The notes under the pieces: generated by a model
Databases searched by the model: none
Seen by the model: the letters and a program-made list of their open reading frames with translations, nothing else
What the model was told of the DNA's origin: nothing
Part shown: positions 24,240 to 36,300 of the stretch, piece after piece
How positions within the stretch are numbered: position 1 is the stretch's first letter
Layout: every line of letters begins with the position of its first letter
Program-made: the position numbers and the translations under genes
Origin: Haliotis asinina
Taxonomy: Eukaryota > Mollusca > Gastropoda > Lepetellida > Haliotidae
Assembly: GCF_037392515.1 (NCBI RefSeq)
Contig: NW_027133905.1
Location: forward strand, 186,001-250,000
Direction: 5' to 3'
Length of the DNA stretch: 64,000 nt

Positions 24240-25822
24240 GTAAGCTGATCATAAGTAGGAAGTAGATCTGTCACATCTATGCATGAATACCAGAGCCCTT
24301 GAATTTAGCATAACGGTATGACATCATTTCATTGGACGAAATTTCCCTCTACCACAAACTACTGCATGAACGTCCCCATCTCAGTGCACATTGAAGCACC
24401 AAACTTTACAACTACAGACCAAGGCATGAACAAGTTACATTTTAAACAAAGGTTAAAACCCTTCCTGGAGTTCAAATTTGCCAATCCCCAACAACCCACA
24501 TATCCTTGCAGTAAAGATAGATACAGATTCAGGTTAAATTGCGTTTTGGGTCCATTCTCCGTGCAAAAAACATATATCTACACAAGTCAAAATTACAAAA
24601 ATATGTGGCAAAACCCATTTCGAAAACGTGAAGATATTTAATGTTCCTACCACGTTCAGATCACGTTTGTTTCACAATACCTGAGCGTGTCAAGCACCAC
24701 ATATAGTCTTTTATTAGTCTGTCTTTAATAGTGATTCAGAAACACATACTTTGACCTCGCATGGAGACAGTCACTGGTCTGTCTGGTCCAGACACTATTC
24801 TTCAGAGACCATATCGTACAGTGTCTATTATAGTGTCATGCAACAAGGATGAAGGATGTTGATGAAGAACTAGACAGTCTACAGTCACAACAGGCATTGC
24901 TCGATGATTACAACTTCATAAAACAGAATCTGCCCCTGTTTTATACGTCACATTTTTCTCTTCATCACATAGTTCATATACTAATAAATCGTCATAACGT
25001 CACGGGTCTCATGCAACCCATGAAAAATGAGAAAAGAAATCAAAACAATAGCAAACAAACAAATTGTATGCTGCTGGAGGTAGAAATCAAGAAATGTTTA
25101 TCATATGAAATGTTTATAATAGTGTCCTTTCTTTGAATTTCTCACTTGTTGTCAATTGCCTTTGTTAAGGGTTGTTCCAATGCAATAAGCTGCAGCAAAG
25201 AATAATAGTAGTATAATTGAACAATTAATACATAACTGAATAATCTTTCCCCCAACACACAATCTGCCCGCAGAACCATATGTGAAACAAAATAACTGTG
25301 ACTGAAAGTAACTGTTCAGTTGATTTAAGAGAAAAATTTTGTTATTTATCTTTCTAATTTTGGAATTTTCACATATTTTCTTTACACCAAACTGAATTTC
25401 TTTGGAATGAATGAACGTTTCGACGGTCGAACATTAGGAAACCTGCGAACACTGGGAAACCTGCGAAAAGTATCCAGTATGGGTAAAACAGTCATGGTAC
25501 TTTAACAGTGTTCAAGTGAGAAACAATAAAAAGTACATTGTAACCATTAAGCAATAAACGTTATCTCTCCCTCTTCTTGCTTACATTCGTGTAAGCACTG
25601 TCAATATATTTTATCGACTGGTATGAAAGTGTGCGGGGTAGCGATCATCACAAGGTCCATTTCAGTGCTGAACACCCAAGCGCGAGTCACCTTTTGAACC
25701 AATCGATAAATATGTTATATTTTGGTTTACATTGCAATCAGGGTAGTTCAGAACACTTAACCTGTAAAATATGGAGTGGTATTCATGAAGCTTCTAAAAT
25801 ATTTCTAAGTTTTTCACGTAAG
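24240..25822 (+). repeat. R1 repeat, 5' part copy
   Basis: It matches 8030-9690: AGATCTGTCACATCTATGCA at 24263, ATGACATC...TTGGACGAAATTTCCC near 24320, the ACAACAGGCATTGC block near 24888, and the module around 25620-25745 (GGGGTAGCGATCATCACAAG). A stretch of about 290 bp at 24370-24660 has no counterpart in the first copy. The copy is cut at 25826 by the piggyBac-type element. Confidence 0.7.
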
Positions 25823-26730
25823 TTTCCTTAATCCTCTCAATGCTACCGTCGAACCCATTCGACAGGAGTGCAGGATAATGACATCTCCAAATAAAACTTG
25901 CAATAATTATTCAACGAGTCGGATTTACGTGTCATATGAATTATGTACGGAATGTGCTAATTCTCACCTTTTTAAATATGTAATGTTCAATACGTTTATA
26001 TACCTTAAAACGAAACGCCCGCGAATTAAAAATGAGATCGCCGAATTTCTCGGCACGCAGTCGAAAATAACGGCAATTGTCGACTTCCAGCGCACCACGC
26101 CGTGTGGTACCCAGTCTAATATTTTCTTCATAATGAAATATTTTTTGATCGTTTAGTCTATATTTTTTGTTCCTTGACGGAGAGAAAGCTCATAAGTTTC
26201 CCATTTTCTAAAAATTAGTAACTTTCGGCTCAAATAAATATAAACAAAACCAATCTCAATGTTATATGATCGATTGGACGAATAGAAACGATCATGGCAA
26301 CGGCGGTAAACAAACAACTCCACATGTATCGTGATGCCGAAGAAAATGTGCCATCCTTTTGACATATCCAATTATTTCATCTGGAATTAATTACACGGTG
26401 TGAATAGGTAAATGTTATTGCCTCTGCAGAGAAATTACCAGATTTAGCGATTTTATTTTCATTTGGTTTGATAAACCTTCCAACATTCACAAAGTTGACA
26501 GCCGTTGGTGACCCGAAAGGGCGTGGCCAAACTCGCGGTCTTTCTAAGTGACAAGACACGAAGGATGTTTGAAAATATGCATTCATAAGCAGAATCTGAA
26601 CTCATATACATTGAAAGAAAACGACTCAATACCTATATAATGCAGATCGTGAAACAGTATCACAATATTTGTAATTGTACCCACCCTTGATGAAACCGGA
26701 AGCACGTACACGGCATGGCACTCGTGGAAG

Positions 26731-27223
26731 TAAAATATAAACGAGTTGGAAAACGACCATTGATACATTTTCTAAACTGATTAAAATTCACGTAAGATCC
26801 ATACTATACACCAAAATTACCTTTCAGTCATCCTTAATTATTTACTGTTATTTGTGTTCAATGGTCACAAGAAGTACAATTTTGATGATTGAGGATGTCA
26901 TAAATAAAATCATTTTTCCTTTCGCAGAAATGAACGAAACCAGAGCTAGTGTGAGAATGTAACGTACAGTAAATGTATTTAATACAAATTAATGGCTGCT
27001 TAGAAAACAACTGTCATTGTCTTTGTGAATCAGTATTTATTTTTGACATTAAAACAGCTTAACATCACATCTTTTGTTCACGAATTGGGAGTAAAATGTG
27101 AACGAGTTGGAAAACGACCATTGATACATTTTCTAAACTGATTCAAATTCCCGTAAGATCCATACTATACACCAGAATTACCTTTCAGTCATCCTCAGTC
27201 ATTAACTGTTAGTTGTGTTCAAT
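26731..27223 (+). repeat. 348-bp tandem duplication, second copy split by insertion
   Basis: 26731-27078 is the first copy. The second begins at 27083, breaks at about 27223, and resumes at 35350-35575 after 8.1 kb. The matched arm at 47140-47495 has the segment once, so the duplication is specific to this copy and came before the insertion. Confidence 0.75.
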
Positions 27224-27855
27224 AGCAGTTGTCATTTGTTGCTTTTGTTGTAGTATTTCTCCTGAAGTTAGCCGTCGATGTGTTGATCTTAACCCCCTGG
27301 ATGCCGAGTTTTTTTTCAAGCGCACTTTTTCGTAAGGTTTGAAAAGTGAACGTTGTGCGTGATTTGCGCTCGCGTGGTACTGGATCTGCGTTCGGCTATG
27401 AAATTGCACAGAAATGTAGAATATTTAATTTCCCATCAGTTAGTATAAATATATATGCGGCTGCCTCAGGGGTGTGAGAAACAGACACTGCTAAAAGTTG
27501 TACAAAACTTTTGTGTGTGTTGAAAAACAGTACATTTCTCCGTTTTTTATCGTACACCAATAAAAACACTCTGCTACGGTTTGTTTAATTTGGCATCTTT
27601 ACGGAAAGTGTGAGCGAAGAAAATACAGCTTGATATCTGAACGACATAAGTGTATATGACATGGATGTATGTGCTAATGCATAACGTCATAATCACAAAA
27701 TCAAAAATGACCTGCAATAAATGTCAAAAATCGATTTTCTTCTATGACGTCAAACGTCGACAGAGTATTCATGAACGTAGAAAGATAAGGGGGCATAACT
27801 CAGCCATGGTTTACATTAGGTCAATGTAACTCAGATCACATGGAGAGAATTTGCT

Positions 27856-28041
27856 GTGGATACGGACAGTATATTTTCGTTATGTTTTGTTCACAGTGAA
27901 CCAAACTATTCCAATACAAATTTCCCCAGTGTGAGAGGATACCTTTTGGTAGTTTCACAATTTGTAAGAAAAGATGCCAGTGTACTACATAAAAAAGCAG
28001 GTAATAGCGATTTGGATGGCCCTATCCGATACATATTTTAG
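27856..28041 (+). other. Short open frame, unrecognised
   Basis: A 61-codon frame starting MDTDSIFSLCFVHSEPNYSN with mixed, protein-like composition, ending in a TAG. No domain was recognised and no splice partners were identified. It may be a first exon or chance. It is included because the interior of this 7.9-kb element has few other coding candidates. Confidence 0.25.
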
Positions 28042-29285
28042 TTCTTAGATTCCCATATATTCTCCTGTTTGTGTAGATGTATTTTTATTAATTTTGCATC
28101 ATTATTAACGAAGTAACAGCCACATTTTCAAATGTAATGAAAAAACTGAAAATAATGCGACATTTTAGTTGACGTCACGGCATGTTTTGTGCATTTTGTG
28201 GCGTCGAAAAAGACAGCTCTGCTGATTAGTATATATCTAACCTAATTTCCACTCAATGTGTAAAAGATCTCGGCTTCTGTGTCAGAATTCAACACTTTTT
28301 AGCCAAAATATAAAATGAATGGTTTTATCACTGAAATCCTGAACATGTCAACAATTACACGGTTTTACTACATATCTTATTGTGAGCAACACGCGCACCT
28401 GCCTAGCATCAATTTAGCGTAAATGAAAATTTCACAATACCTGATTATTCATTGAATATTCATTTAGGAAATAGACTTTTCTTCTCATGATTATGAAATC
28501 AATTCCCTTCATAAGTTTGCAATGCAAGGTACAAAGAGATCGCGTTTTCAGTACAGAAGTATTAGAATATGGACGTAAGGCTTGTCCAAATTAAGACATG
28601 ACCTGGTTTATATATTTTTAACAATTTTCGTATAAATAGTGTTTGAGTTAGATATTCTGTCATCAGATATATTTTAATCGAATTTGAATTGACTTTATTA
28701 TCGAAAAAAAAAGATAATGAATCATGAAACGTTTTTGACAAACTCGCACCTGGTCAATTATTATTCATAATTGTTTTGTCTATAAAAACGACACAAACCA
28801 ATACAATGAACAAGACAATTCCTTTAAATGGTAGTATGTGTGCCCCTACATTTCATAAAATGTACAAATCATTTTCATTAATATTATCCGTTTTATTTAC
28901 AAGTTGGAATTAAGTCGCTGTTTATTAACCTGTTCATATGAAACTGCAATATATGCCCCAACGTATTGAATATTGCACATCACGGGGAACTAAAGCACAT
29001 GTTGCTTGCAGTAATGGCTACGTGTGATCTTCCAACACTTGTGTAGAGGCTTAAAATGTGGTATAGTTCACTTACTGAGTCAATTTCCCATGTATCACTC
29101 ATTCTCAGTTAACCGGGACTATTGGGGTCTACTATTGTGAAATCATGAAGTCAAATAAATATGATCCATGTTAACGTTTTCAGTCAGAGGCACATCTGAA
29201 GCAAACTCCTGTAAAATTTCCACACTCGGGGACAAACAGTTTTTTCATTATCAACTCCTGAACATGTGTACTCCATTTCAGCTTA

Positions 29286-31501
29286 GTAATTTACGTTACA
29301 GTGCCTAATTACAAAAAACTTGATACATAACTTAACTTAAAATTGTGATATCTTCGGTATATCATGGAAACAAACTTTCACATATTTTCATCTAACTATG
29401 GAGCCTTATCAATATTCTTAAAATCGGAAAATTAGAAAATCGGTGTAATTTACAAAGTGATATACTTATTCTCAAATATAAATTTCCCACACAAGTAAAA
29501 TATCAAATGTCACTTCTAATTTAAAGAACTGTTTAATTGTATTTGAATGATCTTTTTCGAATTGTTTAATCCTCTAAATCTTACACAACTGACAATAGTA
29601 TATACCCAGTTACCCAGGGTTAGGTCATTTGTCTGTAACGTAAATTACTATTCTGACATTGTTTCAACACCGACAATCAAATTCAACCACATAATTCAAC
29701 TCTTATTTCAGTCAAAAAACTTTTGATAAATCTTTCAAATGATTCTCAATCGCAACACAAACAGCTTTTGAATCATCACAGTTTTGATATTTAAATGAAT
29801 AAAATGTAATATTTTAACACTCAAACATAACGTAAATTACCAAATTCGCAAAAACACATCGACTAAACGAGAAATGCTGCATTTCAGAACATTATCAAAT
29901 ACTCTAAACATTGCAACAGTACAAAATATCGACCACTGTAAGAGTTAGCTACACGTGTGAGGAACACTGGCCATGTTTAAGACCGGTAACGTAAATTACG
30001 ATACATAAGACACATATCCTTGTATCTCAGTAAAAAGTGCAGAAAGGAAATAATGTCTCAAAATGTGTTCTTAACCATTTCTTCCATACAACACTTAAAC
30101 TGAAAGTATGGTCGCTCGACAATAACTGACATTTTCCCTGTAACGAAAAGTACAGTTTTCTAACCTTGTATAAATGTTCTGATGTAGAACACTTACTTTA
30201 ACTCAACAGATTTCAAAGTCAATATGTTGAAGGTAAGTATGTTACTTATGGAATGTAACAGAACCATTTCAGGGGAAATACTGGATACACCGTTGTCATC
30301 CTCTACTACGTCACATGTGGTTTGACTTTTGTTTTGATCTTGATTTGATGCCACAGGAACAACATTTTGATCAATGTCATTTTTCAAAAGTTTCACCTTT
30401 TGCCTGTATTCAGCCACATTCTTTCTTATTCTAATCCTCCTTTTTTATCAGCTCTACTCAGATTTGCTGTTGGTGCATAATATCCTTTATTCCTAAGGAA
30501 TAATTACAACATAATAAGTCGGCAACATATTTTCCTCTTTAATATCATGTATTAAAATGGAACATACTGACACTTTCATACATAAACAGACACTTTTTTT
30601 AAACATCACACATAAACTATCAGAAATACAATATGTTGCTCAATGACACGACTCTTTCATTATCCATGCTAAACAGTAATATTTTATGTGAGGCATCATG
30701 CTTCTAAATGCTTAAAAAGCGAATAAATTATTTCCCAAACACGTCATTTCGATCGCATTAAATGGATGTAATTTACGTTACCAATATGTATCTTACGTTA
30801 CGTATCTATAAAGGGACATTACTCTGATCAACATCATTCAAATATCAAACCTTACTTTCACTTTGAAGGTTCAGTAATTTGAGACATGAAAACCCGATGC
30901 TACAATGAAAAGTCTGATATGTTTTGTCTAAAATATGTCAACTGAAATATTACTTATCAAACTTGCTTCAAGACAATCGTTGATAGTACGTATTTCCTCT
31001 CTTCCCATAATATTTACTGCTTTAATCACTCGGAAAAACTGCTGTGACATGCCGTCTGTGGCCTGCAATGACTGGCATATCTTTGGGGGTTACACCTTTA
31101 CTTCCAGGCCGTTTCCCAAATACGGTGGTAACGTAAGTTACAGTAACGTAAATTATTTCTGGTAATGAAGAAAATGTTGCCACATGGTATGAACACTCAA
31201 TGCATGGTTAGGGCCCATGGCTAACATCATTCCACCTGGCTCCAAGTATATCGGGTCGAATACAGCTGACAGAAGGCTAGGTTTTGAGTTATAACAGTAA
31301 CGTATGATTACATCCTTAAAAATCGGTACTTATGAAGAATATATCTGTCTACGTGGGAGGAAAACTTTATGTTGATTAAGCTAATTTTTTAAACTAATAA
31401 AAACATATCAGTTGACCCACTGAGAAATGGCGTTTTTGTTGACTTTGGCGATGGTTTATCACAAGAACCGATAGAAACAAACAGAGGGTAACGTAAATTA
31501 C
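29286..31501. promoter_or_regulatory. Cluster of a 14-bp motif, GTAACGTAAATTAC
   Basis: Exact copies lie at 29635, 29986 and 31488 on plus, and at 29286 and 30768 on minus. One- or two-base variants lie at 29827, 30140, 30788 (minus), 31128 and 31143, with a 15-bp variant at 31297. The motif is internally symmetric (GTAA...TTAC) and includes TAACGTAA, one base from the TTACGTAA site of PAR/C-EBP-type bZIP factors. Several spacings are 154-193 bp. The surrounding sequence is not repeated, so this is not a simple tandem array. Function is unknown. Confidence 0.8.
30193..30470 (-). other. Basic coiled peptide frame, possible exon
   Basis: Reading minus from about 30470, one frame gives KRRIRIRKNVAEYRQKVKLL, followed by acidic and serine-rich residues (DVVEDDNGVSSISPEM), ending at 30193. 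The start resembles basic, arginine/lysine-rich helices seen in DNA-binding proteins. There is a stop just upstream (TAA in a DKKGGLE-like context), and no partner exon was identified. Unrecognised. Confidence 0.3.
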
Positions 31502-33329
31502 CCAGTCCCTACCGACAAAATATAAATGCATTTTTTGTTTCATTCACGCGGAAATATGGACAAAGTAATATTTGCAAAAGAAACCACATATATCTTGTTG
31601 AATTTATGCTTATAACTTTAAGGAAAAGTCTCTTGGTGTAAGTTTTATGCAAGTTCATTTGTATTTGGTCTCTACTGCCGACATTAGAAAAATAGCGTCA
31701 TTGAACCATATAAATTTGTCTGACGCTTCAAATTGTTTTACTGCAAAGCGTTTGATGTTTGAAAATGATTGTAGATGCTATTATTTGAAATATCTGTACA
31801 TGAAAATTTGCATTTATGCTCAAATTTTAAAGTACAGCCAGCTTATAAGTAGGCGACAGCAATAGTCCCTCTTAACTGAGAATGCGTGGTATGTATTATT
31901 CAAACAATCAAAAGCTTTCAAAGAATAAAAACGAATACCTTATATCCGCACGTGATATGGTGTTGAACATGGATATATGTACATAGTGAAATCAGTTTCA
32001 TGAAAAGGTATCTGAACGATACGCAAAACATACATCACAATACTAAAAGTGCAATCAGAATGACCAGTATGGGCATTGTGTTTACTCTTGTTCAACCGAC
32101 CTTCACCTCAAAGAAATTGCCTAATATGTGCAACAATGTTGACGTGTGACATCACTACCGACAACCGATTTCTTTCAAAATGGCGGCTTCGCTGAGAAGG
32201 GTCAACAGGAATTTGCGAGGACTTTTTGCTTGATTCGGGGATCTTTTGTATATAAATGTGAGATGTAAGTAATCAGAATTATTCTTACTAGCTGTGTGTT
32301 GTTATATGTTCTTGTCGTTTACATTGTAAATGACGGAAGAAGCCAGAAATGCCGATAAGTACCGTTGTCGTTCTGCGTGATTTTGCGTCAATCATGGCGT
32401 CACGTTGCACTAAATGTTTGACAGTTTCTTATGAATTCAGGGATTGACTTGGGCCGCGATATCGCGATTTTCTCGCACCAGTTGCTTTAAAATCGCACTC
32501 AAATCTACCTGCAGCGATTTAAAATCGCATCCTGCTCACCTTTATGATAGGAAGTTTTTAAATCTGTTTTACTGAGAAAGGATTTGTCGTTATTTGGTCC
32601 TGTCAAAGATATTCCCGTTGCTTTTTACGTATTTTTACTCTTCGAAACATAACTTCTGGTATGGAACATCGAACATCGTTACACAGTGCTGCACAAAATG
32701 AGCTGCACTGCAAGGAGTATGGCAAACTCTGAACCTCGCACTACTGTGTTGTTTATGCACTGTGCGACGGTGTACAGAAACGTCACACAAAGGGTGGCTA
32801 CTAACGAAACCATCTTATTCGATATAAAAATCTTTAAATTCTTAAAGACGACGAATGAAAACGAAGAAACAGTTTGACCCTTTCAACACCGTAGGCCGAA
32901 AAATTGGCCAAGACATCGCCAGTCCCCAGGAGCTGTAGCTCGAAAAAACGACCAGTCAGTAGTTGCATCAAAATGATTTATACTTTTCGGAACCTAACTA
33001 ATATATGATTCATTTATCAAATCTTTCACTCTTCATAATGCCTTTCAACACTTATTACATTTCAGATATTTTATCGACAAGGTTAGAATTGTAAACTATT
33101 TTTCGCAATGTTATTGAAAAAAAACTATTCTCACACACATGCTTCGGCAACGGTTCCACATCCGAGTTCTCAGTGAGCAAATCAACAATGCGTAGAGGAC
33201 ATAATTAAACAAATCACATAAACTGAAGAATAAAATCAATAACAATATTCATAAAAATTGTCTAACAAACATTATAACTTACTATTTCAAACTTTATTGC
33301 GCGATCGTGTCATGTCATTCTTTCTCGTT

Positions 33330-33353
33330 TGTGGGGGGTGGGGGGGGGGAACA
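33330..33353 (+). repeat. G-run tract
   Basis: GTGGGGGGTGGGGGGGGGG in an otherwise AT-rich interior of the 7.9-kb element. It could form a G-quadruplex on the plus strand, or be a site of length variation. Confidence 0.8.
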
Positions 33354-36300
33354 GTATCCATTGCTGTTATCTGATTGGCTGACTTAGGTCACTTGTCTGA
33401 TATTGACCAATCACGATCCTTACTGCAGACTGAGTCTAAAAAGCGTCATTAGAAACCAATGTTTATCCAATAAAACCGCTTCTTACAACTATGAAAATAC
33501 TCTTGGCAAGGATACGGCTGTGGCTATATACACGACATCCGTCATTTTGTTGATGTTCAGAGCTTTCGAATGATACCCGCCATCAAACGAATCGCCTCAC
33601 ATGTTATTCATTATCGGACAAAGATTTTAAAATGGTGGTTTTTCACGCTGTTGTATCACGTTACCAAGGGAATTGCCACTGATATCGGGAAATACACGAC
33701 CATACATATTACTTCAGAAATCTTTCTAGAATAATTTTCTGATCGTGTATAAATGAACATATGAAAGAAAAAGTGAAGGGGATGTCATGACTTGTTACAA
33801 ATAGAAAAAAACGCTCCAGGTTTTTCTTCCTCCGTGGTTCATCTAGACATATAAATGTCTATGCCTGCAATTTCATTACAAATTAACTTATTTAAGTTGT
33901 AGTCGTATTACGTAAAACATATGATAAAAGTAACTTTCATATTTATAAACAGTAAGATTAGTCCTTTCAACTGGTGTATGATATGCAGTAGCAATAATGA
34001 TTTATAAGTTGATATTTTCTATTGATAACCATAAACTATGACCTCAGAGTTGCTAGGAACTCGGTGTCATGGAAGTATAATGCCTCTGGTTGACTGGTGT
34101 TGAAAGAGTTAAGTCGTTGACCTTGATGACAACCGGAATGCAGACACCAATGGTGATGCTCGTAGATCTACAGACTTGTAATTCATTGCAACTGAGGATT
34201 GCTTGACTTGAAATTGATTATGACAATGTCTTATTTGTCTCGTTTTCTTTTTCTTCTGAACGATCATGAACAGTTAAATCTCATAAGATTTGAAAAAATC
34301 TCATGCTTTTGATCCCATGTGAGATTTTATCTCACATGTTTTCTGAGCCAGGTTTATCCCTGTGAATTACCAAATGCTTTCATTGTATCTGTTTTCAGTT
34401 TGCTTTTTCTTGCTACGATGCTCTTCCCCTGAATATACTAAGCGTATTGAGCCATTGTAAGCAATGATTAGGCTGCTGGATGTTGGAAAATTTCCGAAAA
34501 TGCTACGCAGTGTAAAATTGGAATTTTTCTTTGTTTACATTTCAGTCAAGCGCTGTCTTTCGAGCACCGCGTTCGTTTTCATACAAAGTATATTTCGTTC
34601 CGTTTTGTCTAGACAGTTGGTATTGGTGACAAAGACCTTCTGTAATTTGATTCTAAGATGCTTGGGGAATTCAATGATGCATTTGTCGCTGCTAACTATG
34701 AAGTGTACATGATGCAATAGGCGTCTCAATACCGGCCTTCTCGAAACGTGATTTTGTAAACACTATCCAATATGGCGGAAAGCGCACTTCGGCGTTCGTG
34801 TAAGCGTATTTTCGAAAACACCCCAACCGATTCTGGGTACATCGGTGACGTTTCAGAATTACCATTACTGGTTACATGAGAACTTGATATCAGTGATCAT
34901 TAATATGCTATTTTTGAAATTCATTACTACCAGTAATTATCCGATTTTCACATTTCAATACATACTGCGAATAACGCTGTGAATCTCGATTTTGTACAGT
35001 TTGAAAAATGGCGACATTTACGATGAAGCCTATTTTGAAAGGCGATTCTAAGCACTTTAGCTTGGTCTGAGATAATAGTGGATGGTATCAAGAAACTGGG
35101 AATTTTCCGCAGAATTCAAAATTGTGAAGTATTTGTATATGCGTGGTATATTTAGAATTTTATTAGATTTCCAAGTGAGGTATGTAGAGGAGGGACATAT
35201 ATGTCCCTGTGGCATCCAGGGGGTTAAGTTTAGCAAATACGAAGTCGATGATTTTCGCGGTCTATTATTTTCAAAGAATGTTCTGACGCGGGGAGACTTA
35301 TAAATTGTCAGTGTGTCGTAACAATAACAGTATATTCTTCTGTGTATATCGTTACAAGAAGTACAATTTTGATGATTGAAGATGTCATGAAAAAAAATCA
35401 TTTTCCTTTTGCAGAAATGAACGAAACCAGAGCTAGTGTGAGAATGTAACGTACAGTAAATGTATTTCATAAAAATTAATTACTGCTTACAAAACAACTG
35501 TCATCGTCTTTGTGAATCAGTATTTATTTTAGACATTAAAACAGCATAAACATCACATCTTTTGTTACTCCAAACAGCAGAGCTTTCGGAGTTAATTCTG
35601 CCTAGTATGATGCAGGTAATGTTTCAGATCAAATTGTTTGACGTGTGTGCATATTTGTATAAATAAATCATGTCATGTGGCTCAGTCCGTGGTTCCATAC
35701 AGCTTTTAGATATTGCACTAGTGCAATCTGAACTGCAAAATGTACCTCATCTTTATGGCCATACTTTTTACCTACGTGCACACTGTCTATGTTCATATTT
35801 TACTGTTAAAACAGACTTCATCTGGGAAACAGACTTATGATCCAAACTCTTGGAGCAGTGATTACACTGACAGTGAATCGAAAGACAGACTCATTTTTTT
35901 CTTGTGATGAAATTTCATGAAGTAATATGAAATTATCACACCAGACCTAGAATAATTTTGTTGTAGTGATGTTTTGAATATGGAATATCAAAACTACAAG
36001 TGACAGATAACTAAGTGTTGAGTAGGAGCTGCAACCTATGTTAGTCTTTGGCATCAAGGTAATCATGTGGTGGCAAGTAAATTTCTTTTTTCCTAATACT
36101 GAGCTCTGCAGTGAGTGGTTTTTGTTGTCCAGTTTGGAGCTATTCTTTAAGATTTCAATTTGGATTTTTTTCCATTGCCATGTGTATATGGCAAAGACAT
36201 ACATGTATATATCAAATGCTTCCAGATCTTTAACGGAAGACTCCTCAGTCCTTGGCATTTTGTTATTCAAGGAAGACTGTTCTTCATGTTTCTTGTTTCA

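Larger units (their letters stand above)
27293..35223. mobile_element. TTAA-flanked piggyBac-like element of 7.9 kb, no transposase seen
   Basis: Perfect 13-bp terminal inverted repeats, CCCCCTGGATGCC (27293-27305 and 35211-35223), are flanked by TTAA on both sides (27289-27292 and 35224-35227). A perfect 16-bp palindrome, GGGACATATATGTCCC, lies 5 bp inside the right end. TTAA duplication with CCC-starting ends is diagnostic of piggyBac. The interior, unusually long for the superfamily, holds no recognisable transposase. It carries the 14-mer cluster at 29286-31501 and short coding-like scraps. The ends are unrelated to those of the surrounding piggyBac-type element. Confidence 0.8.

Noticed and set aside
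32180-32420. Short ATGGCGGCTTCG-led and ATGGCGTCACG-led starts
   Set aside because: The frames close after a few dozen bases and no family was recognised; kept only as unexplained GC-richer spots inside the 7.9-kb element.
34772-34882. ATG-led 36-codon frame near the right end of the 7.9-kb element, considered as a transposase N-terminus
   Set aside because: It points toward the element end, leaving only about 340 bp, and has no recognisable transposase motif.
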